A DNA stretch of 64,000 nt from JAHWKS01 sp964458385 (lineage in GTDB: Bacteria; Planctomycetota; Planctomycetia; Pirellulales; Pirellulaceae). Within the stretch, counting starts at the first letter, position 1; the number at the start of each line of letters is the position of its first letter. The stretch spans positions 18,612 to 82,611 of the forward strand of contig CAYWIS010000003.1 in assembly GCA_964458385.1 (NCBI GenBank), given 5' to 3'. The notes beneath the pieces were generated by a model that saw nothing but the letters and a program-made list of their open reading frames with translations, searched no databases and was not told the origin of the DNA. The position numbers and the translations under genes are program-made. Shown here one piece after another: positions 26,914-35,773 of this stretch.

Positions 26914-27219
26914 TTAGTCCTCGGGAACTCGGTTTCGGCGATCGCGCATCGCCGCGTAACCGGTGCGAGTTAAGGAATACGCGCCATGGAATCCTTCTTT
27001 GACAAGATAGCCTTTCTCGGTCAATTTCCGCAAAGCGTCGCGGCGCTTGGCGTGATCCTGGCCGTTGAAACACAACATCTGGCCAGGGAGCATAAGGAAC
27101 CGGCGAAAAGTTTCCAGTACGCTTCGTTCGGCTTTCGACAGCAAAGTGTTCTCCCGGTAGACGAGGGTGGGACGGACTCTCCCTTTACTATACCAGAACT
27201 TGACGAAGTTCGCTCGCAT
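26914..27219 (-). CDS. Small winged-helix-like protein (hypothetical)
   Basis: 101 residues. The central part ('LSKAERSVLETFRRFL', 'RRDALRKLTEKGYLVKE', 'AYSLTRTGYAAMRD') has the helix-helix-wing pattern of winged-helix DNA-binding proteins, where the last elements resemble a recognition helix followed by a beta wing. No exact family is recognised. The ATG at 27219 has no Shine-Dalgarno site, but a perfect inverted repeat CGGGTT-CT-AACCCG (27220-27233) abuts it directly. The true start could be slightly internal, before 'LLSKAERSV'. It lies alone in a gene-poor region with an IS remnant, so it may be accessory. Confidence 0.5.
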   Translation of the reverse strand: MRANFVKFWYSKGRVRPTLVYRENTLLSKAERSVLETFRRFLMLPGQMLCFNGQDHAKRRDALRKLTEKGYLVKEGFHGAYSLTRTGYAAMRDRRNRVPED

Positions 27220-27233
27220 CGGGTTCTAACCCG
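27220..27233. repeat. Palindrome touching the start codon of the winged-helix-like gene
   Basis: CGGGTT-CT-AACCCG is a perfect 6+6 bp inverted repeat with a 2-nt centre. It occupies bases -1 to -14 relative to the ATG at 27219. It could be an operator for the encoded DNA-binding protein or a hairpin masking translation initiation. Confidence 0.4.
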
Positions 27234-27395
27234 CACATGCTACGCCTTGCGTTTTGCTCGCGGCCCTGCTATTTCGCTTTCCAGTGCACACTCTTAGGTA
27301 GCCGTACTGAACGCTCGGGCCGGCTTACAAGGATGGAAATCACCTGAAAGAACCGGCATTGGTTCGGCGACAATGGAAGACGCTGGTGAAGCAGC

Positions 27396-27640
27396 ATGAT
27401 CCTCTTAGCACGACGCATTCATTCGATCTTGGACACTTACCGCATCCGCAAAGGCCAGCGAACGCCGTTGGTCATGGGAGCCCCTCCAAAACCGGGCCCA
27501 ATTCCACTTCTTGCCGCTCTACTGCCCGGATAGCAATCGAATGGAATGCGTCGGGAAGAACCTACGCGATCCTACGACCAGCAATCAAACCCACTCCCCA
27601 CTGCAGGAGGTGCACGTCTGTCTGCGTTTCCTCGTGGTAT
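27396..27640 (+). pseudogene. Remnant of an IS630-type DDE transposase
   Basis: Two adjacent frames together match the C-terminal half of IS630-family transposases. The frame of base 27396 gives 'RIHSILDTYRIRKGQRT', where the family has '...LDNYRIHKS...' with the second catalytic Asp. The next frame (base 27499 onward) gives 'QFHFLPLYCPDSNRMECVG' then 'LQEVHVCLRFL', matching '...LPPYCPDxNxIExVWK...', with the catalytic Glu in Asn-Arg-Met-Glu. A +1 shift separates them, and the N-terminal half with the first Asp is not found. The element is therefore dead. I could not see terminal inverted repeats or a target duplication. The match is from memory of family motifs, so the boundaries are approximate. 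Confidence 0.6.
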
Positions 27641-28327
27641 CTACCGTCATCCACCCGCCCCCAACATGCCTCCTAAAGCCTTATACCGAAATTTCGATAG
27701 GCTATTCGTCTAATGTAAACCGCACCGTTACCGCGCATGTTATGTAGACGCCTCCCGCGCGTTCATTGGGGGAGCAGTTCGGTGTTCGTGGGTCCTGCCC
27801 CAATTCCTTTACAACCATGTCCCAAGCTCGTCAGCAGCAATCATTGCCTAGCGGAGCATTCTTCAAGCATCCTTTTGCGAACACGTCAATCAAATCGAGA
27901 ATCCCTCGATTCTCAAACAATTTCGAATGAAGGCTTACCCAGTGCGGCGTCCTGTGGTGGGTTCAATGGGAGAGAACTGTTGCAGCATCTGGCACCAACC
28001 AAGTGACGCACAAACGCGCACGTCGACGTCGTTCCTCGCAACAATCAGCTGATCACACTCGCGTACATCGTTCTCGGCGGTAGTAAACGCAGAACGTCGC
28101 GGAACAACACGAGTTGGTTTAAGTTCTCTCTCCCACAGCGCTATTTTTGACACTGAACATGTTATGACGTAGGTTTCTTTTGACGCGTGATGCACGCCTC
28201 AATCGGGTGTCGCCTGTCAGCTCCCGAGACTTGTCTCACTAATGGGCTGCATCGGCCAATTCTCGTCGCGCCATTCGGCGTCGGCCTTGTGACTCATCCG
28301 TGCAAGGGGCCCTACGGGGCGCATTTC
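27641..28327. other. Non-coding or decayed stretch before the PilZ-like gene
   Basis: About 690 bases with only short open frames on both strands. No gene, tRNA or clear repeat is visible. TTGACA occurs near 28148 but has no matching -10 at a suitable distance. Confidence 0.45.
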
Positions 28328-28801
28328 ATGATCCAAACATTGGCGGAACCTAAGCGCGGTTGCGCACCAATTCGACGAATACTCAATACCCTTGAGCAGT
28401 CTGACTCGCCAAACGTGCGAACAACGGCCTCCCAAGACGACCCCGTGGCGTCACGCGTGCTGGCGGCGCTGATGCATAAGAACGTTCACCGTAAAGGGAG
28501 AGAGCGCCGCAGCGAACGCCGCTATCCGTATCCCCACCCCGTTTATCTCACGCCGCTGGCAGGCGAAGTCCCGTTGGTCGAAGAAACCGTTCAAGTGCAC
28601 GGGAAACATCTCTCGGCGCACGGCTTCGACTTTTACCATCGTGAACCGCTCCCTTACCGCCGCATGATCGCCTCGCTCTTGGTCGATGGCGCTTGGGTCG
28701 GCCTGATTCTGGACCTGATGTGGTGCCGATTTACCGGCGCCGGCATGTATGACAACGGTGGGCGTTTTATTGCCCCCGCTAAGTCGCCGTTGGCAACATG
28801 A
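28328..28801 (+). CDS. PilZ-domain-like protein
   Basis: 157 residues from the ATG at 28328; the frame extends upstream to 28187 but that part is not conserved in character. Residues about 58-150 look like a PilZ domain: a basic 'RERRSERRYPYPHPVYLTP' start (PilZ RxxxR switch), then H-L-S-A-H-G-F at 94-100 in the position of the D/N-x-S-x-x-G motif, and 'LILDLMWCRFTGAGMYDNGG', the usual closing strands ending in 'GGRF'. The D/N is replaced by His, so binding of cyclic di-GMP is uncertain. The N-terminal 55 residues are not recognised. Confidence 0.65.
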   Translation: MIQTLAEPKRGCAPIRRILNTLEQSDSPNVRTTASQDDPVASRVLAALMHKNVHRKGRERRSERRYPYPHPVYLTPLAGEVPLVEETVQVHGKHLSAHGFDFYHREPLPYRRMIASLLVDGAWVGLILDLMWCRFTGAGMYDNGGRFIAPAKSPLAT

Positions 28802-28903
28802 GATGACGGCCGAGCCGTAAACTTCGGGCCACCTGTTTTCCCAGCAATAACGGCGGATAAAAACCACTCAATCTCTCTTCCTACTTCCTTTTTTACCCCA
28901 CTT

Positions 28904-28997
28904 TGCGTTTCGACAAATCCGAAACGCAGAGCTTCGCCTTGACGACGAACCCTAGTTCGTCGATCGACATAACCTCCCGAGGCGGCCATGAGCCGCC
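28904..28997. repeat. Three consecutive hairpins between convergent genes
   Basis: Three separate perfect inverted repeats follow each other: TGCGTTTCG/CGAAACGCA (28904-28928, 9 bp, 7-nt loop), CGACGAAC/GTTCGTCG (28943-28962, 8 bp, 4-nt loop) and GGCGGC/GCCGCC (28981-28997, 6 bp, 5-nt loop). They lie in the 362-base gap between the PilZ-like gene (+) and the HNH gene (-). They may be a double terminator or a structured RNA. The remainder of this gap holds no gene. Confidence 0.5.
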
Positions 28998-29163
28998 ACC
29001 CTCCGCCGGACCGTCCCCACGCGGCCCGGCGATTTTTGTTACATCGTATCTTTCCTAAGAAACAGTACCGCGAAGTGCGAGTAAGACTTGCCGCGTCGAA
29101 GAGAGGCCAGTTGCGCCTGGACTCTGTGCCCCGCACCAGTGTCTTTTGCAAACGCAGCGTTAC

Positions 29164-29754
29164 TCACGAAACGAGCGTTACAGAGTCTTTGGCTTCCCCA
29201 AGGAACGGGGCCCAGCTTGGTAGCCGGACCGCTACCGCGTAAAGCGGCCTCCAAGCAGGCCTTACCGGGCGGCGACAGAGATGCATGTTGGCCTGCTCCG
29301 GCGTACGATCGGCCTTGCGGCGGTTACACTCCAGACACGCTAGAACGCAGTTCTCCCATGACGTTGCACCGCCGCGCGACCGAGGCAGTACGTGATCCAA
29401 CGTCAACTCATGGCGGCCTGGTTGTCGGCCGCAGTACTGGCAGGTCAACCGGTCCCGCTTGAAGACATTTCGTTTGCTAAAGGCCACAACGCCATCGGGA
29501 ATGCGGTCATAGTGCGCCAAGACCAGTACTTCCGGAATACGCAGTCGGAGCGTCACGCCGCGAATAACCGCCTCGTCCTGTCGAGACGGCACGGCTATCC
29601 AGTCATCCCAGTTGTACAACTGATAGTTCTCCGGGTCGACGACGCGCGCCGCATCACGCGCCAGCAAAATCAACGCGCGCTGCACCGTGGATACATGAAC
29701 CGGCTGCCAGTAACGGTTCAACAAGAGCGCCGGCCGTTGCAAGAGCGAAGCCAT
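29164..29754 (-). CDS. HNH endonuclease domain protein
   Basis: 196 residues. The C-terminal part contains a complete zinc-type HNH module: C105-Q-Y-C108, D120-H121 in 'LTLDHVLPRSRGG', N135 in 'SWENCVLAC' and C140-L-E-C143-N144. Together these give a CxxC...CxxC zinc site and the His/Asn/Asn metal-binding active site. The N-terminal ~100 residues ('LLLNRYWQPVHVSTVQRALIL', 'LRIPEVLVL') are the conserved extension typical of this bacterial group of single HNH proteins. They are widespread, usually chromosomal, and of unknown cellular role. No methyltransferase or phage gene is near, so a restriction role is not indicated. Confidence 0.92.
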   Translation of the reverse strand: MASLLQRPALLLNRYWQPVHVSTVQRALILLARDAARVVDPENYQLYNWDDWIAVPSRQDEAVIRGVTLRLRIPEVLVLAHYDRIPDGVVAFSKRNVFKRDRLTCQYCGRQPGRHELTLDHVLPRSRGGATSWENCVLACLECNRRKADRTPEQANMHLCRRPVRPAWRPLYAVAVRLPSWAPFLGEAKDSVTLVS

Positions 29755-29925
29755 GGGTGTTGATAACCGAGATCAAGACGCAGGAATCAGACCAGCGAGT
29801 AGCGGCAGGGCGAGTCGACGCCAGAGCATGGCCGCCCACTCCGCACAAACGTCAGATGTCGGACACCCAGAAGAGCAAGAAGGTTCATCGCGGCGGGGGG
29901 CAGATGCTCAGCCAATAAACTCCTG

Positions 29926-31026
29926 TTAACCGAGTACACGCCGATGAAAGCGTCGCTTCCACGCGAGAAGCTGCGCGCGTGGCGACGCCGCCGGATAATG
30001 CGTTACGCGGCCTAACGGCGTCATCCGCGGGTTCCAGCATTGCTTGATTTCGTGCGTGGCAACGCCCATATCGAGACAATGATCGCCTCGCCTAATGCTG
30101 TCACGTAACGTCCACGCCAAGAGTACGCTCCCTACGCCACAATGCGCCCAGGCAGGATCGTATCCCATCCGCAAGCCGTAGAGTGCGCCATCGGTATGGT
30201 AATTGTACGAAAACGCGACTGCCTGACCGTTGAGTCGTAATACGGTGATATCGAGCGTTCCGTTTTGAGCCGCCAGAAAATGGGTATCACGAAAGAAATC
30301 GGCCACTTGGGAATGGCAGAGTGTGGTGCCCGTCGCGGACCGTCCCTGCCAACTGCGGCGGGAGATCTCGACGCACTCATCATAGAGCGCCCAACGTGGA
30401 TCCCCGTCGCCATAGGCGGCCCCCAAGGGACGATAGCGTTCGAGGATCGCGTCGCCTTCCTGTGCTAACCGCTTCTCGGCGCGACGTAAATTATTGCGAA
30501 ACTTGCTGCTCAAACCGCTGAAGTACGCATTCCAGGTGTCTGGCAGGTCAACGATACAAGTCGTCGCCCAAACGCCCGCGCGCGCCGAGAAGCCCGCCAT
30601 TTCCATCGCCCGCTGGGTGCGCCCACCGTCCACCGTTTCGTCGATCCATCGTAGGTCCAGTACATCCCAATCGCGTTGCACTCGCCTCAAATAAAGCATC
30701 GCTGTAAGAAGCGTTGCCGCTGGCTGTCCGCCAATTGGTCCGTAGAACGATCCCCAATCTTGTAGCGGATAAGTCAAGACGCGAATCGCCCCCAAGCGAG
30801 TCGCTTCGCGACGAAGCACCAGGGGGAGAATCCCAATGATCTCCCCGTGGCTGGAGGCGACCAGCACCCGCAATTCCTGGCCGTGTCCAAAGTGCCGCCA
30901 ATACGCCAAGAGCCAGTCCAAAGAGTGAAAAAATGAGCCGCCGCGTGTCTGCGCGAGAAGCGCACTCCAGCGCAGTGAGCTGGATTTCAGATGCTCAATC
31001 TCGCGAATTTCTTCGATCGACGGCAT
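29926..31026 (-). CDS. BioF2/FemAB-like acyltransferase (GNAT fold)
   Basis: 366 residues from an ATG at 31026 ('MPSIEEIREIEHLKSSS'). The N-terminal half includes 'GSFFHSLDWLLAYWRHFG' and 'RVLVASSHGEIIGILPL', and the C-terminal half 'LSSKFRNNLRRAEKRL' and 'LNGQAVAFSYNYHTDGALYGL'. The pattern is that of the Acetyltransf_6/BioF2-like group, a duplicated GNAT fold related to FemAB and the cellulose-biosynthesis CelD proteins. The substrate is unknown; cell-surface polysaccharide or peptide acylation is possible. No polysaccharide genes flank it. The HNH gene follows on the same strand after 171 bases. Confidence 0.85.
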   Translation of the reverse strand: MPSIEEIREIEHLKSSSLRWSALLAQTRGGSFFHSLDWLLAYWRHFGHGQELRVLVASSHGEIIGILPLVLRREATRLGAIRVLTYPLQDWGSFYGPIGGQPAATLLTAMLYLRRVQRDWDVLDLRWIDETVDGGRTQRAMEMAGFSARAGVWATTCIVDLPDTWNAYFSGLSSKFRNNLRRAEKRLAQEGDAILERYRPLGAAYGDGDPRWALYDECVEISRRSWQGRSATGTTLCHSQVADFFRDTHFLAAQNGTLDITVLRLNGQAVAFSYNYHTDGALYGLRMGYDPAWAHCGVGSVLLAWTLRDSIRRGDHCLDMGVATHEIKQCWNPRMTPLGRVTHYPAASPRAQLLAWKRRFHRRVLG

Positions 31027-31302
31027 GGTGTACTGCAATCGTAGGTCGAATTTTTTCGATTTGCAGTTTACCGGATCCCCCCATACGGGCATTTCTCCCG
31101 CAACCTGCTCTGGCAGGCAGATTCAACGACCATTTAACGACAACACCCATTCAAAATCTAACTGATTTCGTGTTGCATTTTGGCTTCACATCATCTGACG
31201 GGTGCATGGCGGGAAACAATTGGCTACCTGTTGTGAATTCTTCCGCCTTGGCCCACCCTGGGCTCATAGATGAATGCGGCGGTCCTGTGGTAAGGTGGGA
31301 CT

Positions 31303-32328
31303 ATGGAGAATACTCACCCATCGCACAAGGAAATACGTTCCCCAAGTGGCGAGGACGTTTACATTGCACAAGCCGCTGACAAGGCGCCGTTGCGGGCGCC
31401 AACGTTGGAAGAGGCGATAACGCCGCGCCGCCCCCGGTATGTCCGGCCGATCATTCTTTTCCTACTAACCTGTATTTCCACATTCTGGGTTGGCTCCACG
31501 CTCTGGCGCCCAAGCCTGTACGGCTTTTTCCCAGGTGACGACCCGTTCATGCCCTTTCGCCGCGCCGCTGTTGCGCACTGGGAGGAAGGGCTGATTTACA
31601 TGGTTTGCCTGATTGGCATCCTGCTTGCGCACGAAATGGGACATTTTGTGGCGACAGTCATTTATCGCGTCCCCGCCAGTCTTCCGCATTTCATTCCCTT
31701 CCCCTTAGGTCCGTTTGGAACGATGGGAGCCGTCATCGCTATGGATGGCCGACGGGCCGACCGGCGGCAGATCTTCGACATTGGCTTGGCAGGTCCCCTA
31801 GCGGGGTTGGCGATCTGCCTGCCCGTAGCGTTCGTCGGGCTAATGAGGCTAGATTTCAGTCAACCTCAAACGGGGGGAGCAATTCTAGATCTACCGTTTC
31901 TGTTGGTCTGGGCACTCGACTGGCTGCGTCCCGAAAGCTATGAGGCGTATCGACAACAAGGCGGCGTGTGGGTAGCCCAACTGAATCCGTACTTCATGGC
32001 GGGTTGGTTTGGCCTGCTCGTAACAGCAATCAATATGGCCCCTGTTAGCCAACTTGATGGCGGGCACGTGATTTATACGCTACTTGGGCCGCGCGGACGG
32101 TGGATTGCACGCGGATTCATTCTGTTCGCTGTGGCGTACGTCGTATTCGCCAGCGCCTATGTTTGGACGGTCATGCTGCTTCTAGTGATCTTAATGGGCA
32201 TTGACCATCCGCCCACGGCAAATGACCGAGTCCCACTCGGTCGAGCGAGAGCGTGTCTCGGGGCTCTTTCACTGACGATTCCATTCCTTTGCCTTCCGCC
32301 GCGACTTATCACTTTGGTGGGCATGTAA
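31303..32328 (+). CDS. M50-family intramembrane metalloprotease (site-2 protease-like)
   Basis: 341 residues with about six hydrophobic segments. The zinc motif H110-E-M-G-H114 lies in the membrane segment 'IGILLAHEMGHFVATVIY', and the third ligand Asp252 in 'MAPVSQLDGGHVIYTLLG' fits the N/P-x-x-L-D-G motif. There is no PDZ domain, unlike RseP, so it resembles the compact EcfE-independent group found in cyanobacteria, plants and planctomycetes. An N-terminal cytoplasmic tail of about 45 residues precedes the first helix. Substrates are unknown. The DUF2721 gene follows closely on the same strand. Confidence 0.92.
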   Translation: MENTHPSHKEIRSPSGEDVYIAQAADKAPLRAPTLEEAITPRRPRYVRPIILFLLTCISTFWVGSTLWRPSLYGFFPGDDPFMPFRRAAVAHWEEGLIYMVCLIGILLAHEMGHFVATVIYRVPASLPHFIPFPLGPFGTMGAVIAMDGRRADRRQIFDIGLAGPLAGLAICLPVAFVGLMRLDFSQPQTGGAILDLPFLLVWALDWLRPESYEAYRQQGGVWVAQLNPYFMAGWFGLLVTAINMAPVSQLDGGHVIYTLLGPRGRWIARGFILFAVAYVVFASAYVWTVMLLLVILMGIDHPPTANDRVPLGRARACLGALSLTIPFLCLPPRLITLVGM

Positions 32329-32380
32329 AGGAATGCGCGCTCGTTACGAATGCCCCGATAGATCTCGAAGGCTGTTCGCA

Positions 32381-32803
32381 ATGTCGGACTTCACTCCCAT
32401 CCTTCAGGCAACGCTAACGCCTATCGCCTTGATCTCGGGCGTGGGATTGTTACTGCTGAGCATGGTCAACCGGTATAACCATGCCATCGACCGAATCCGT
32501 CACCTGTTACACGAAAAGAAGACGTGCGAGCCAGCGGACTTGCCCAAGCTCGATCGCTCCATTGAGGTGATCTATGCCCGCTGCAAAGTCATGAAGAATG
32601 CGATTCTCTGTGTCGGCGTGAGTATTGTGGCAAGCGGCGCTATGGTATTCGCCACCGCTGTGGAAGAAATCGCCGGATTGGACCTGCTATTAATCAAAGA
32701 ATTGTTGCTGATCACCTCAGTGGGTTTGGTCGTTCTAGCCGCTGTTCTGTTTGTGATTGAAGTCAACTACTCTCTCCATGCATTACGGCTCGAACTCGAA
32801 TAG
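32381..32803 (+). CDS. DUF2721 membrane protein
   Basis: 140 residues from the ATG at 32381 ('MSDFTPILQATLTPIALISG'). Three hydrophobic segments (about 10-30, 67-87, 106-128) and the basic 'MVNRYNHAIDRIRHLL' loop match DUF2721, a small membrane family of unknown function. It starts 53 bases after the M50 protease gene on the same strand and is likely co-transcribed with it. Confidence 0.85.
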   Translation: MSDFTPILQATLTPIALISGVGLLLLSMVNRYNHAIDRIRHLLHEKKTCEPADLPKLDRSIEVIYARCKVMKNAILCVGVSIVASGAMVFATAVEEIAGLDLLLIKELLLITSVGLVVLAAVLFVIEVNYSLHALRLELE

Positions 32804-32848
32804 CCGAAGTTCTTCCGTGATCGGCAGCGCAAGGCGATGCCAAGGCCA

Positions 32849-34387
32849 TTACTTTCGCAAATCGTAGCACATCAAGACGTCTTGCTCGCGAAGGTAAAGT
32901 TTGCCGTCGGCCACTACCGGATGGGCCCAGCTCTCGCGCTCCCGGTGTACCGGAGTGAAAACGCTCTTAAGGCGATACTCGCGCGGTGTAGCTTCAATTA
33001 AGGCCACCGTTCCATTCTGGTAACGGAAGATCAAATCACCATCCGCGTAAGCAACCGCGGCGGAACCCGTTCCCGGCCCTCGCTCTCGTCCCCCCCACAT
33101 GATCTTACCGGACTTCAATTCGACACAAATCGGAAAACCGTTGTTGTGTCCGTGGCCCGCATAAATGTAACCGTCCACGAGGATCATCCCTCCGTGATGG
33201 TTTTGGAACGTCCGCCGGTCGAGACGATAAACCTCCTGCACTACGGCCTCGCCGCCGCGACCAACGATTCGCAAGAGGGCGGAACCGCCATCGTCATAGC
33301 CCGACGAGCAGAAGATCAAATCGCCAGAGACGATCGGCGTAGGAATGTTCGCCGTGCCGTTGGAGATTTGATCGTAGCCCCACAGGAGTTTACCATCGTT
33401 AGCCCGCACACCGATGACGCCTTTGCCCGTCAACTGCACGTACTGCTTGACGCCGCCAGCATTGCTCAACACAGGCGATGAGTAGCCAGCGCCGCCATGG
33501 CCGCGCCCTTCTGGAGCCGACGGACAAGCCCAGATGACTTCGCCCGTTTCCTTTTTTAGCGACACAAGCATTGCGTCCCGGGCGCCTGGTGTGCAGATCA
33601 AACGATCGCCATCGACCAAGGGCGACTCGCTAAATCCCCAGCTTGGCCGCTCAGCGCCAAAATCACGGCCAAAGTTCTTGCGCCAGACCTCACGCCCCGT
33701 CTCTCGCTCCACGCACAGCAGGTTTCCGTCGTTATCTTCGACAAACACCAGATCGTCATCCACAGTGGGCGTGCCTGTGGGCTCACTACTCCCGCCAACG
33801 CGAGCCGACCACACTTCCTGCCCGTCCTCTGCATTGAGACAAATCAACTCAACCGTGCCGCCCCGGTTGCCCTGGGTATAGATTTTCCCTCCCGTGACGG
33901 CGACACTCGCAAAACCGTTTCCCAGGCCGCGTTTCTGCCATACCAGCGGCGGACCGTTTTCTGGCCAAGTATCGAGGAGGCCCTTCGATAACGACACACC
34001 GTCACGATTGGGCCCCCGCCACTGTGGCCAATGATCATCCGACGACGAGGCTGAGCCTACCGAATCCGCCTGTCTTGTAGTCGCCTGTTGCCGATTGGCG
34101 CGACGCCGAGCAAGTTCTGCTCGCACATATTGTTGATCCTCATTGCTCAGCCTTGTTAGCGGCACACTGATGCGCTGGCCGTCTTCTCGCTCGAGCACGG
34201 CCCTGCCGTCCTTCACCTCAATCAGCGCTGCCTGAACTTGAAATCTTCCGGTGGAATCGCTCCACTGACGCCGTTCGCCTTCGTCCGCCGCATGCGCCTC
34301 GCGCCAAGGATATGACGCAACCTGGAGCGCAAGTCCTACGATCATACAAGTCAACAAGATCCAGAGATGGGCAAGGCGGTGGTGCAT
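32849..34387 (-). CDS. Exported SHD1 domain plus PQQ-like beta-propeller protein
   Basis: 512 residues. A signal peptide covers about 1-33. An SHD1 (SLA1 homology 1) domain is at about 40-95 ('WSDSTGRFQVQAALIEV', 'GQRISVPLTRLSNEDQQYV'); this eukaryote-named domain is frequent in planctomycete exported proteins. From about 118 the PQQ-like propeller follows, starting 'WPQWRGPNRDGVSLSKGLL' and including repeated blade signatures such as 'GGKIYTQGNRGGTVELICL' and 'GDRLICTPGARDAMLV'. These Pyrrolo-quinoline-like propellers in planctomycetes mostly lack proven PQQ binding, so a binding or scaffold role is as likely as dehydrogenase activity. It stands alone on the minus strand. Confidence 0.92.
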   Translation of the reverse strand: MHHRLAHLWILLTCMIVGLALQVASYPWREAHAADEGERRQWSDSTGRFQVQAALIEVKDGRAVLEREDGQRISVPLTRLSNEDQQYVRAELARRRANRQQATTRQADSVGSASSSDDHWPQWRGPNRDGVSLSKGLLDTWPENGPPLVWQKRGLGNGFASVAVTGGKIYTQGNRGGTVELICLNAEDGQEVWSARVGGSSEPTGTPTVDDDLVFVEDNDGNLLCVERETGREVWRKNFGRDFGAERPSWGFSESPLVDGDRLICTPGARDAMLVSLKKETGEVIWACPSAPEGRGHGGAGYSSPVLSNAGGVKQYVQLTGKGVIGVRANDGKLLWGYDQISNGTANIPTPIVSGDLIFCSSGYDDGGSALLRIVGRGGEAVVQEVYRLDRRTFQNHHGGMILVDGYIYAGHGHNNGFPICVELKSGKIMWGGRERGPGTGSAAVAYADGDLIFRYQNGTVALIEATPREYRLKSVFTPVHRERESWAHPVVADGKLYLREQDVLMCYDLRK

Positions 34388-34617
34388 GGTTTCTGGTATG
34401 TATGAGAATCAGATAGCCGGAAACAGCCTGTTCGGCGATGAGCCGGGTTTCGGACGGCGACCATTCCCCGCGAGGACCAGCGGATCCAGTGATTCGGAGT
34501 ATCTCCGCCCTTTTTCAACCGCTTACTCACCCCCGACGTGGGTGCGTCTTAGAAATGAAAACCGCCCATTGCGGCATGAATAAATGGTCGGCTGATCACA
34601 AAGTATCACACAATTTC

Positions 34618-35709
34618 TCAAAATTCTTGACGCGGCTCCTGCTGCGTCAGGCAGTGGAACGATCCCAGCCCCCATACCAAGTCAAGCGAAGGTAATCCGC
34701 GCACTTCATGTTGGGGCATTAGTTCGCGAAGAATCCCTAATGCATGGTCATCGGCGGGATCGCCAAATTGTGGAACGAGCACCAACCCGTTGGCAATATA
34801 AAAATTGCAATAACATGCAGGAAGCCGCTGCCCATCGTAGTACTTCGGTGCGGGCAAAGGCAGCGGAATTACCTCCAGTTGTCTTCCGGTGGCGTCGCGC
34901 ATTTCGCGGAAAGCGCGCAAGTTTTCCTGCAGAGGTTCGAAATTCTCATCCGACTCGTCTTCCGTTATTGCGGCGACGACCGTTCCCGGCCCCACAAATC
35001 TCGCCAGTTGGTCAATATGGCCATCGGTGTCATCGCCGGCCAATTCGCCTCGGGGCGCCCATAATACTTTCTTCGCGCCCAAGTAGTCCGCCAACAATTG
35101 CTCCATCCGTTCGCGCGACATATCTGGGTTGCGGTTAGGGTTCAATACGCATGAGGCGGTGGTCAGCACCGTTCCTTGGCCATCTCCATCAATGGCGCCT
35201 CCTTCGAGAACCACGCCGGTGGCAAACCGACGTCGGCCAGTCAATTCGGCGATCTGCCGTGGCACTTGGTTGTCGAGATCGTAGGGAGGATATTTCCCGC
35301 CCCAGGCGTTATACTCCCAATCGACCAAGGCCGGAGGTTGGGTGCGCGAATTCAAAAAAGTGGGGCCGTGATCGCGAGCCCATGCGTCATTCGTCCGGAT
35401 GTCGTGCAAAATAATGTTTTCGCGCCCGCCTATAAATTTCTCCGCGACTCGCCGAACCTCGTCTCCCCCCGCCAACACATGAACTGGCTCGACTTCGGCG
35501 ATTGCCAGCACCATTTGCGCGAATTCGTTGGACACCGGTTCGAATTTACCGGGCCAGGTCTTGGGGTTGTGCGGCCAGGCAACCCACGTCGCCGCATGAG
35601 GCTCCCATTCGGCAGGCCAGCGGTAACCCAAAGCAGCAGGCGAGTTGGAGGAAAACGTCAACACCGGTCGAGAGGCAGGAAACAGGGAGAAATCGGTACG
35701 CCGCGGCAC
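34618..35709 (-). CDS. aguA: Agmatine deiminase
   Basis: 363 residues. It hydrolyses agmatine to N-carbamoylputrescine and ammonia in polyamine synthesis. Catalytic elements of the pentein fold are present: 'TNDAWARDHGPTF' (Asp), 'GHIDQLARF' (His), and the nucleophile C353 in 'GLGSFHCLTQQEP', matching the family's 'HCxTQQ'. 'EGGAIDGDGQGTVLTT' is also a signature. The start is uncertain: GTG at 35709 gives an N-terminus slightly longer than usual, and no ribosome-binding site is clear. A peptidylarginine deiminase from the same superfamily is less likely, because the length and the Cys motif fit AguA. The downstream carbamoylputrescine hydrolase gene (aguB) is not adjacent. Confidence 0.93.
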   Translation of the reverse strand: MPRRTDFSLFPASRPVLTFSSNSPAALGYRWPAEWEPHAATWVAWPHNPKTWPGKFEPVSNEFAQMVLAIAEVEPVHVLAGGDEVRRVAEKFIGGRENIILHDIRTNDAWARDHGPTFLNSRTQPPALVDWEYNAWGGKYPPYDLDNQVPRQIAELTGRRRFATGVVLEGGAIDGDGQGTVLTTASCVLNPNRNPDMSRERMEQLLADYLGAKKVLWAPRGELAGDDTDGHIDQLARFVGPGTVVAAITEDESDENFEPLQENLRAFREMRDATGRQLEVIPLPLPAPKYYDGQRLPACYCNFYIANGLVLVPQFGDPADDHALGILRELMPQHEVRGLPSLDLVWGLGSFHCLTQQEPRQEF

Positions 35710-35773
35710 TTGTTCCGCGACGCTCTAGTGAAGGATAATCGTAACCCATCCTGCCTGTTTACAAAACGAGCCT

